Below are positions 40,532 through 49,159 of a DNA stretch of 64,000 nucleotides, in pieces. Made by a program: the position numbers and the translations under genes. The notes beneath the pieces were generated by a model. It made no database searches. It saw nothing but the letters and a program-made list of their open reading frames with translations, and had not been told where the DNA came from. The DNA is from Erpobdella octoculata (Eukaryota > Annelida > Clitellata > Hirudinida > Erpobdellidae): the NCBI GenBank assembly GCA_963978895.1, contig OZ022242.1:4963359-5027358 (forward strand), given 5' to 3'. Within the stretch, counting starts at the first letter, position 1; each line of letters begins with the position of its first letter.

Positions 40532-42190
40532 AACTTTGCCACATAATGATAGCTTTTTGAAGAATTAGTAGATGTGTTCGTGTAATTAGAGTTCGGCAGA
40601 CTATCATCAAAGGATTCTTGTGGGACTTGCTGATAGGTTGGCGAAACAAGCAGTTTTCTTATCGCAGTCGAACTCGATGTTGCTATTTTGGTATTTTTAG
40701 AGCATATGAGCCTCCCGAGCAATGCTGGAGCCCCATGGCTGTGGAGGAACTGCTTTGTAGCGTCTGTGTTGGCCAAGTTAAAGATTGTCCTACATGCATT
40801 TTCTATTATGTTATCTCTTTGAGATACCAGTTGTTGCAGCAGGAGTTTGAAGCAGCCCAAGTTCTCTAACTGTAAAAAAAATACAAGTAAACAAAAGAAT
40901 AAAAAATAAGATTCTTTTTAATTCCTTAAAAGAATGCGTTGAAGCATTAAAAACAGGAAAATGAAAAACACTGAGTGTCATCGAAGTTTCCAACACTTCA
41001 CTGTCTACTTTTTTTTCCGCCTTTAACTGTCCTTTCAAACGATTTATTGAGGCTTTCCTTCGTTTCGCCATTCACTTAAGATTGTAAACGATGGGGCCTG
41101 TACTAAAAACTTAGCGGTTAAGCGTTGAAAACATGATGCACGCACTAACACACAGCTATCGCGCAGCCATGCCTGCTTCGTCCTTGCACCATTCCTTCTG
41201 GCAAAGTTGATCATCTTGTTGTTCTTCTGGATGCTTCTCCAGTCAATCCAGTGTCCTGTTCACTTTTGCTTTCACCTTTGCATCCAAAAATCTAATGGTG
41301 GCATTAGGGGCTCTTCTTAAGGGTCTTTCCGCATGCATGTTGTGGACTGGTGCTGATCTGGTGTCACTAAGCATCTGGGCGGTAGGGCAGGAGAGGTCTC
41401 CTTTAAGGTAACTACTCATCTGTCTTTCCATGACGTTGAGAGTAGCCTGTAAAATGGAACAAGAAAGTTGTCTTAATAACACAGGTTTATATTTAAATTT
41501 GATTAAAGACTGAAAAACTTGATCATTTTCTGCAAGAGGTCGTCCAAAAACATCACAGTCCACAGTCATCATCTGCTCTGGGTCTTTCTGCAGCTCCTCA
41601 TTCTTCTCCAAGGCAAACTGGAAATCTGGGACCTTTAAAAGTATTAAAACATATTATAAACAAACTAAGGTAATTTTGTTTGAACATACACTTTTTAAGT
41701 GTGCTTGGCTCAGTTATAAAATTGTCAAAATGAGATTAGAATTTACCAATTCTAGGTTGGTCTTCTTCTCACTGTGTCCAGGACCTCTGATTCGTACTGG
41801 ATGATCTCTCATCCAATACTGGCAGAGGTCCCGGTGCTGGTTGATCGCCTCCCACAATGCCTTTGTGACCTCGTTTTTGTTGTTGCTGGAAACAAATAAT
41901 TGAGTGTTAGAACAGAGAAAAAGTTTCAAATGAAATAATGAGTTTCAATTTGTACTTGACGAGTAATGAACGAAGCAGCCATTCATGGTGGATCGCGATT
42001 CCAGCCATATGGAACATCACGTGCAGACGGTTCCCAACGTATCTAAGGAAAGTGCCTGGAATCACATTATTAGCCTTCTGAAACACCTTGAACGCTCCAG
42101 GGTCTCCTTTGTAGCTGTACCTATAACAGGATAAAAGTTATTAATATAAATCAGGTTTTAGAAAAAAAATCTTTCTGTAAACTAATTACC
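40532..42190 (-). pseudogene. Array right edge: diverged unit with longer family B exons
   Basis: Begins like the array (armadillo-like exon about 40870-40532) but lacks about 70 bp of the intron-like DNA and is more diverged. It keeps sequence the array has lost: the N-terminus in frame (MAKRRKASINRLKGQLKAEK, from 41071), the full VPDFQF exon (ALEKNEELQKDPEQMMTVDC), an open join to the C-terminal exon (QSLIKFKYKPVLLRQLSCSI), and the longer ALWEAINQHRDLCQYWMRDH exon ending KKTNLELV. It has its own losses: EKALGTADFF is deleted (about 41320), and TGA replaces the Trp of LDWLDE (41243-41245). Confidence 0.65.
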
Positions 42191-42300
42191 TCAACTTTGA
42201 CAAGTTGTACAGGAAAGAGACAGCAGTGCCATCTTTTCCCTTATTGGTTGTCAGTTCGAGTCGGTGGTCGAAGTCTATCAAACACTTCCTCGCATAATTA
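42191..42300 (-). pseudogene. Family B core exon end fragment
   Basis: Minus strand has RKCLIDFDHRLELTTNKGKD, GTAVSFLYNLSKLR and its GAG|GTAATTAG donor. The fragment is cut at 42294 by the Merlin piece that follows. Confidence 0.5.
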
Positions 42301-42364
42301 ATAATATTTATTTACAAAAACAAACTATACAGGGTAATAAGTTCTAAGGCTTTTTGAAATCTCA

Positions 42365-42580
42365 TACTTCAGCTTGTAGCCATCCTGTGCCAAATAAATT
42401 CATCGAGATACGATTCTATATGGGCATCGCATGTCCCTCTCATTAGTTTAAATTTGTCTTTGGCGCAACGCCACAAGTTTTCCACTTCGTTAGTGTGGAC
42501 TCCATTTGGCATGCGGCAACCCGGTGACAGCAGACAGGTTTCTGTACGCACTCCACTGATCGCTCCAAATTAAAGTACCT
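42365..42580 (-). pseudogene. Merlin (ISXO2-like) transposase fragment, distinct copy
   Basis: Minus strand: a possible acceptor (TTTGACAG near 42577), SDQWSAYRNL in one frame, then after a frame change MPNGVHTNEVENLWRCAKDK, FKLMRGTCDAHIESYLDEFI, WHRMATS and a stop. SDxWxxY, HTNxVENxW and the SYLDEFxWxR end are ISXO2/Merlin motifs. It differs clearly from the 8.3/45.7-kb copies (WRCAKDKFK for WMRAKRKMK), so it is another Merlin family. The region between the D and HTN motifs is shortened. Confidence 0.75.
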
Positions 42581-42694
42581 GTCAAATAATTAAAATATGA
42601 TTGACTTATTTAAAAAATTGTAATTCAAAATCGTTATGATGCACAACAAGTAATCTACCTGGCTTATCTTGTTACAGGACCAGTAAAACGTCAG

Positions 42695-43130
42695 CTAACT
42701 TAACTTTGCCACATAATGATAGCTTTTTGAAGAATTAGTCGATGTGTTCGTGTAATTAGAGTTCGGCAGACTATCATCAAAGGATTCTTGTGGGACTTGC
42801 TGATAGGTTGGCGAAACAAGCAGTTTTCCCATCGCAGTCGAACTCGATGTTGCTATTTTGGTATTTTTATAGCATATGAGCCTCCCGAGCAACGCTGGAG
42901 CCCCATGGCTGTGGAGGAACTGCTTTGTAGCGTCTGTGTTGGCCAAGTTAAAGATTGTCCTACATGCATTTTCTATACTAAAAACTATCTGTACTAAAAA
43001 CTTAATGGTTAAGCGTTGTAAACATGATGCACGCACTGGCATACAGCTATCGCGCAGCCATGCCTGCTTCGTCCTCGCACCATTCCTTCTGGCAAAGTTG
43101 ATCATCTTTTCTTGTTCTTCTTCTGGTTGC
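42695..43130 (-). pseudogene. In-frame fusion of family B C-terminus with armadillo-like exon
   Basis: A 136-codon minus-strand frame from 43105: MINFARRNGARTKQAWLRDS, CMPVRASCLQRLTIKFLVQI, a five-residue junction, then ENACRTIFNLANTDATKQFL and the rest of the armadillo-like exon to SYHYVAKLS. Elsewhere the two parts are separated by introns or lie in separate modules. Here about 250 bp are deleted between them. No evidence that it is expressed. Confidence 0.6.
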
Positions 43131-43139
43131 TTGGCTCAT

Positions 43140-44400
43140 TCATAAAATTGTCAAAATGAGATTAGAATTTACCAATTCTAGGTTGGTCTTCTTCTCACTG
43201 TTACCATAGACTAAAGACATCCATGGTCCAGTGATTACTTTACCAACCAGTCCCATGACTTGAATTTGAACCATGATTTCAGGCTAGTTGATCGCCTCCC
43301 ACAATGCCTTTGTGACCTCATTTTTGTTGTTGCTGGAAACAATTAATTGAGTGTTAGAACAGAAAAAAAGTTTCAAATGAAATAATGAGTTTCAATTTGT
43401 ACTTGACGAGGAATGAACGAAGCAGCTGTTCATAGTGGATCGCGATTCCAGCCATATGGAACATCACGTGCAGACGGTTCCCAACGTATCTCAAGAAAGT
43501 GCCTGGAATCACATTATTAGCCTTCAGAAACACCTTGAACGCTCCAGGGTCTCCTTTGTAGCTGTAAAGTTATTAATATAAATCAGGTTTTCGAAAAAAA
43601 AATCTAACTGTAAACTAATTACCTCAACTTTGACAAGTTGTACAGGAAAGAGACAGCAGTGCCATCTTTTCCCTTATTGGTTGTCAGTTTGAGTCGGTGG
43701 TCGAAGTCTATCAAACACTTTCTCGCATCTGTGGCAAAGCTATCAAGGGGGTGAACGTTACAGTGGAGCTGCAGCAACTCGACTTCCAGTTCCTCTTTTA
43801 ACATCTGGTGGACACGGTTGTTGACGGGAGCCCGATTTGATTTTTGGAACAAAGAGGGACCTTACTCGAGCTGCTGGCTGCCTATGATAACTTGCATAGT
43901 TGTTTGTCACCTCCTTGAGAGTTGCACAGATGTGGGTTGTATAATCAAGAGCGGTTCCACCAGGGAGTCTAGCTATCGAGAGGGTGAGATTGTCTGTGAA
44001 AAAGCGAAGAAGCTAATGTTAAACTCAACAATATGCTTATCTACAACAGTTGTAGCATCATGCCCTATAGTAGCTGTTTCACACCTCGCTAACAGGTCAC
44101 CAGCTTGCAGTAGGGCAAGGACACCTAGCTCGTAAGCCATCCTCGCCATGGTGGAATGTTGAGGCACATTTACAAGTCCTCGCTAACAGGTCACCAGCTT
44201 GCAAGGACACCTAGCTCGTAAGCCATCCTCGCCATGGTGGAATGGTGAGGCACATTCACAAGTCCTAGTCCATGCACCGTCTTGCTAAAGTAATCTAAAA
44301 CAGGGCCACACACTTGACATGATCTCCGAAATGTTTATAATAATTTTTGTCGGAGGCATTCATTCTCTCCAAAATTTCTTTGAGCTGTTAGCTTCCAATA
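43140..44400 (-). pseudogene. Family B gene, 5' exons, second locus
   Basis: Read downward: GPVLDYFSKTV region near 44310, ARMAYELGVLALLQAGDLLA, GHDATTVVDKHIVEFNISFF, a frame change near 43995-44005, then APVNNRVHQMLKEELEVELL, HCNVHPLDSFATDARKCLID and GTAVSFLYNLSKLR (donor at 43620), HVMFHMAG exon about 43565-43415, ALWEAIN exon about 43340-43290, ITGPWMSLVYGN piece to about 43160. A segment of about 76 bp (cgctaacaggtcaccagctt onward) is tandemly duplicated at 44090-44250. It parallels 5500-6538, and the two loci are roughly 93-95% alike by eye. Confidence 0.6.
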
Positions 44401-44655
44401 TAGAATGATCTAAAGTCCAAAGAATCTCGTGTAAAATATCCAATTTGAATATTTTTTAAATATTAAATGAATAACATGTTGAATAAACTATCATAAATAT
44501 CAATTTCTGTATTGCAATGTTTAACAAAAAAAATTCTTACCAGATTTGACTCGGTGTCATTTTCCCCTTCATTCTCCCTCAATAAACTGTTGGCAAACTC
44601 AAACCACAACAGCTTTGGCTTGTAAATCTCGTGGGCGCCAGATCCAGTGATCATC

Positions 44656-44812
44656 GTGTGAGAGCTACTCGCAACTATCTAGCAGAGCTAGATAGTCGAG
44701 AGTGAGAGTAGTATGTGTGAGAGTGACTCTCGATAGTCGTTTACACGGTGATAGTACTAACGAGAGTTGGTCATTTTATTCGCAACTCTCATCGTGTAAA
44801 TGGGCCTTTAGT
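44656..44812. mobile_element. Foldback MITE-like element, copy 2
   Basis: Diverged copy of 7262-7440 with the same gtgagagctactcgcaacta start and cgcaactctcatcgtgtaaa end. It lacks the first 20-30 bp and has different internal substitutions. Confidence 0.5.
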
Positions 44813-45592
44813 GAAAACTACTTAAAATAGTGTAGTTCTAAATAAACCATGGTAAAATAAACTTTTAATTTCTTGCTATAAATAAAAACTCCAATCCAGT
44901 GTAGCTAAGCTACTCATAGTTACCAGTCATTGTCACAAACTTCGAGCCATATAAAGAAACTTCAAAAATGTGTTTTAATTTTAGATTGAGTAACACCATA
45001 GCAATTTTTTATTAAAGAACACAACACCAAATAGATCAGTATGTTGAACACTTTAATAAAGAAAAATGAAATGTCTTAAAAATCAAATTTTCCTTCATCA
45101 AAGAACCAAGAAGCTCTACCACTTCCCAAGCCGACTCAGTAAGTGCCGTCTAATCTCTCCAAGTTGAGCTCTTTGATCGATGATTCCATTTCCAACATCT
45201 GACCGAATGTCACCCATGCTAAGCTTCGACCCAGTTCGTAAAGCAGAGGCTGCTGCATCATCTTTGACTCTCCAGCAAAGTCGAATGTTGTCTCTATCCT
45301 TTGTAAACAGTTTTTCAAAAGGCTTCACTTGTGCTGTGAAAATTAGTCGACGATGCTTCAATGGACGCACATCTTGCTCAATCCGCATTGGAAGGTGCAG
45401 GACAGGCTGGGTTGATCCTGAAAGCATTCTGTGATTAAAAATGGTTTTGAAAAAAAAATTTGTAAATTAAGTAGCATCAAACTTTGAGCAATTACCTGTT
45501 CATTTGACCAGCTAAAAGTTGGAACAGAAAAGATAGACTGGGATGACGCTGAAGGCGGTCCTGTTCCATCCACTTGTATCCCAAGCTGCTGT
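44813..45592 (-). pseudogene. Unrecognised two-exon fragment, copy 2
   Basis: Matches 7441-8200 with indels. Coding pieces: KPFEKLFTKDRDNIRLCWRV ... RRHLLSRLGKW (45427-45116, here extended upstream to STQPVLHLPMRIEQDVRPLK with a CTTTCAG acceptor at about 45423), and QQLGIQVDGTGPPSASSQSI ... SWSNEQ (45590-45495). Relative to copy 1 it has lost about 29 bp just before 45593. Confidence 0.4.
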
Positions 45593-46817
45593 ATCGAGGA
45601 TGAATGACTTGCCGTCTTTGTAATCTCTTTCAATTTTGTTCACTTTTGTGAAAAATGGTTTTGGATAAAATTAAAAACATGAAAGTCTTTCCAGTCCCAC
45701 CTGAAGCGTCAATGAAAAAGATGCCACCAGAATTTGATTAGTAGGTTCTAGTAATTCAAGTAAGTTAACTCGTTCCGAAACAAATTCTTCCGAATACAAG
45801 GTAAAAAAAGCTCTGTTGGTCCCGAACTGCCACTTCATCTTCCTCTTCGCCCGCATCCATAGGTTCTCCACGTTCTGGGTATGAACTTCTGGATCAGTCG
45901 GGACGACAAAGTTTTCCTGGTTGATTATGACGGAGTGTTAATATATCTCATTCCCTATGGCAGGAATATTGGCATACGATGCCCAGCCATCTGAAATTAT
46001 GTGTGTTCCGGGGAGGATATTTTCCTCAATGCAGGCTAGCAAAGAGTCGGCTGTCCTGTTAGGACACATAAACATCTACTTCACTACGATCCACCATGTC
46101 TGTAATTAGAACATAATTTGCTCCACCAGATCCATTGTGATAAACCTTAGTCTCGTTTCAGAGCTACACAAAACCCAGAAAGATCTGTTGAAATCTCATG
46201 TAATGATGTGTCAATCAATCAATTTATATTTATATAGCGCTATTTCCACGGTGTTCAATAGCAATAGTATGACAGCCTGTCGGTAATTAGATCATGATTT
46301 GTTCTACATTTGTTCTACATTTTTTAAATACATGGGAGTAGGAAGAAGAATTACACTTAGTTATACGTTTAAATTTCCTAATATTGTTTAAGTTGAGAAT
46401 ATTAAAATAATAGATCCTACGGTGAACAATGCGGGTAGGCAGAGTAGAAGATTGAGATAGTCCTAATAAGAAATCCCTAGACTACATTATTCAATATAGA
46501 AAGGTTTAGAAAAGGGAATACAAAGGAACAATAAAACAAATCAAATTTAATTTCGCTCACAACCGATTTGCACAACTAGAATCTAGTAACATCTTGTTCT
46601 GTTCCTCTCGGCTCCTAGCTCCAGTTTTTTGGCCCTGTATTCGTCTTTTTAGATGGGCCTCTTTTTCTGCTGCTGTCAGGCGTTTTCTCAAAACGTCCTG
46701 GAGAAGGAGCGGAGGAGAAGAGAGGCCAAATTTAAGGGTAATTTAAAAGTTGAGTGTGCAGTTTGTGCTCCTTCAAGTGACTGTAATACTTTCAGAAGCA
46801 TTTGCATGTGTACGCAC
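45593..46817. repeat. Recent segmental duplication, copy 2
   Basis: Partner of 8201-9425 at a constant offset of 37,392, same orientation. It carries the Merlin remnant with the same stop (45938-45940), the LINE-type tail (46210-46272), the dispersed repeat (46322-46570) and the basic helical fragment (46573-46735). It diverges abruptly after gtgtacgcac at 46817. Confidence 0.85.
45671..46082 (-). pseudogene. Merlin transposase remnant, copy 2
   Basis: Essentially identical to 8279-8690: IISDGWASYANIPAIGNEIY, the TAA stop, then QNVENLWMRAKRKMKWQFGT. The shared nonsense codon shows both are derived from one dead copy. Confidence 0.8.
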
Positions 46818-46879
46818 CATATCTCCGTCAGGTTTACAAGCATGTTTCATAAAGCCGGACTAATTTGGCCTTTGCTGAT

Positions 46880-47600
46880 CTTCATCTAAGCACAAGATAC
46901 CAATTTTCCAGGCGAGTCCTGACAATTCTGTCGATGGCTGGTTCGGTTGCTCAGTGTCAGCTTTATCCAACCGCCGCTGCTTGTTTACCGGCTGATCCAC
47001 TGCTCCAAAAGCAAATTTATTTTAATAGCTTATTGCAAAAAGTTACCTCATAGTTACCTAGGGTGACTTGAACGTTTTCCTTCTGACAATCCTGGAGAAC
47101 ACGATCATCACTTTAGCACAATTGATCAGACACATTATCCACTGCTCCAAAAGCGAAATTATTCTTATAGCTTATAACAAAAAGTTACCTAATAACATGT
47201 ATTATTTACCTAGGTTGACTTGAACACCATCACTTGAGGCCAACTGATCAATAGACAGGTCACCCATTGTTCCAAAAGCAAAATTATTTTAATAGCTTAT
47301 AACAAAAAGTTACCTTATAACATGTAATATTTACCTAGGTTGACTTGAAAATCTTTCTTTTGTTGTATACAATTTCGGAAAACACGAAATGCTGCCAAGT
47401 ACTTCTCATACGTGGGATGCATAGCGTTGGCCAGTGAACAAAACAAGAGGTGGGCCTCTGTAAACATCTATCGATGGCTGGTTCGGTCGCTCAATGTCAG
47501 CTTTATCCAACCGCCGCAGCTTGTTTACCGACTGATCCACTGCTCCAAAAGCAAAATTATTTTAATAGTTTATAACAAAAAGTTTCAACTCGAAATCATT
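46880..47600 (-). pseudogene. Family C-like 3' exons, rearranged
   Basis: Read from 47600: VDQSVNKLRRLDKADIERPN (AT-hook exon start), then AHLLFCSLANAMHPTYEKYL and AFRVFRNCIQQKKDFQVNLG with a CTAG|GTAAAT donor (about 47440-47335), a 63-bp-type exon (DLSIDQLASSDGVQVNLG, about 47270-47213) whose acceptor is changed from AG to AA, another exon (NVSDQL, stop, SDDRVLQDCQKEN, about 47145-47080), then VDQPVNKQRRLDKADTEQPN (about 47003-46925) ending in unrelated sequence. The RVFRNCIQQ exon is intact here, unlike its frameshifted counterpart at 30400. The AT-hook itself is missing from both pieces. Confidence 0.5.
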
Positions 47601-47760
47601 TAAGTACACCTTTCAATGTGTCCACATCATACTCCTCGAACATCTTCAGCAAAGAGCAAGCAGTAGGCACGAAAACACAGGCTGTCACCTTTATATATAT
47701 ATAGCCAGAAAATGTGCTGTGCATAATAATACATCGTTCAAGCAGTGTCTAGCATCGATG

Positions 47761-47826
47761 TAAAAACGTTGTAAAAATAATTATTATAACATCGATCTTA
47801 TAATAATTATTTTTACAACGTTTTTA
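47761..47826. repeat. Perfect 27-bp inverted repeat with 12-nt spacer
   Basis: Arms 47761-47787 and 47800-47826 are exact reverse complements (taaaaacgttgtaaaaataa ttattat), separated by aacatcgatctt. A long AT-rich hairpin can form in DNA or RNA. It could be the core of a small foldback element. A further catcgatg palindrome abuts the left arm. Confidence 0.95.
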
Positions 47827-47829
47827 TTA

Positions 47830-48960
47830 GGTCACAATGTTGTTATATTATTGTTTTGAAATATTTATAAATTAGGATTATTTGGTAAGATATTGCACAA
47901 AAGCTAGGGAACATCCTGTACTTAATCTACATGGCTGTTGTTATCTATACATATATATTAAAATCTTTAAAACAGCTTCTTGTCTTTGTTAGTAAAAAGT
48001 GATAAGTGCAGGTCTCACAGACAACGTCGGTCTTGATATCGTATAATGATTGTTGTCATAGCGAAGTTTGCACAGAAATGACCGGAAGATGTGAAACAGA
48101 AGCAGTGTAAGCCAACGATCCTTGCTTTCGTGATGCCTTGGTATACGTTGATCGTTGTCTGCTGGTGTATATTTGCATGAGCTCCCTTGTGACACTTCTC
48201 TGAAATTCAGGCGATGTCAACGTAAACATTTATCATGGCAAAATTCATGAAGTCAAAGAATATTCTTAAATAAAATTGTATGCATGATCGTCGATCCAGC
48301 CCATAAAGAACTACTTTCTGGTCCATCAAGTCTATGCTACCCATTTTCTGATTTTATTCTTTGATCATTACTGGACAGTCAAACTTTATTTTGTCTTGCT
48401 TAATTTTTGTCTTCTTTCAACTTGGGAGTTTGAAGATAGTCCACAGCAACCGCTTATTGCTGCAGTAACTGATCGATTGTCCATCCGTATTACAAGATAA
48501 ACACCGTCTGACACATAATCACGCAGCACTCTGCAAGACTTGAAGCCATTTGATTGATTGACCAGGTGAGAGAATATGCGACAAGAACACAGGATTTTGT
48601 CGAGTGTTTTGACTGAAGTAAATTCAGACGCTGCTGCCGTGTCGCTAAGGAGGATTCGTTGAAGGAGACCATCCGAACCGTCGGACGCCCAGAAAATATT
48701 CAGCCTTGCTGCTCCACGTTCCAGATCTTGTGATTCTTCAGGTAAAGCAAAGAATTATTAATGAATAATTCAAATAAATAATAATGTTATTACTACTCTT
48801 TTTTGAAAGAAATGTTGTTTCGGTAAAATATTAAAATTTACTTTTTGTTAGTTTTATAAAGAAAAAGATATAGAGACAAAAAGAAATTTAAACATTTATG
48901 TATTACGTTATAGAAATGCTGAAATACATTTTTTTAAATTTCAGGCATATCAAGAATTTG
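47830..48960. other. Region with possible unrecognised exons
   Basis: No family recognised. The minus-strand stretch 48730-48430 has a long mildly biased reading (LNIFWASDGSDGLLQRILLS, VRDYVSDGVYLVIRMDNRSV style) that could be a decayed gene. On the plus strand a gattcttcag|gtaaag donor-like site at 48740 pairs with a tttcag acceptor at 48944. I cannot decide which strand, if either, was coding. Confidence 0.25.
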
Positions 48961-49153
48961 TGGTTGTTTGTGTGATGACTATGTGTTTTCCCGGTGGGCT
49001 TCGATGATACCGAGGCACTTGCATTCATTCAACTTGATAGCATTTGTTGCAGCTTTTGAAGACTTGAGCAAAAACGAAGAATTTCCGCGAGAAGCATTGT
49101 CAGATCCCACTGCTTCCGATTCAACTTTGGAATGTTCATCAACGGACACTTGA
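48945..49153 (+). CDS. Possible terminal exon, unrecognised
   Basis: Plus-strand open stretch after a pyrimidine-rich TTTTTTTAAATTTCAG acceptor. It reads ISRICGCLCDDYVFSRWASM, then IPRHLHSFNLIAFVAAFEDL and an acidic end (LSDPTASDSTLECSSTDT) before TGATAA. The tail composition looks protein-like but short, and I know no family. It may be the only plus-strand coding exon in the window outside repeats. Confidence 0.25.
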
Positions 49154-49159
49154 TAACCA

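Larger units (their letters stand above)
31000..42190 (-). repeat. Tandem array of 1,693-bp chimeric units
   Basis: The marker cataatgatagctttttgaa occurs at 32077, 33770, 35463, 37156, 38849 and 40542, exactly 1,693 bp apart (five full units), with partial or diverged units at both ends (31013 and 40542-42190). Read on the minus strand, a unit is: family B HVMFHMAG exon, ALWEAIN exon, ITGPWMS piece, VPDFQF exon, C-terminal exon (154-codon frame), basic N-terminus (MAKRRKASINRLKGQLKAE), about 180 bp of unrelated intron-like DNA, then the armadillo-like exon and a short junction to the next unit. Units are virtually identical, so the expansion or homogenisation is very recent, or the assembly collapsed or expanded here. 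Confidence 0.92.
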
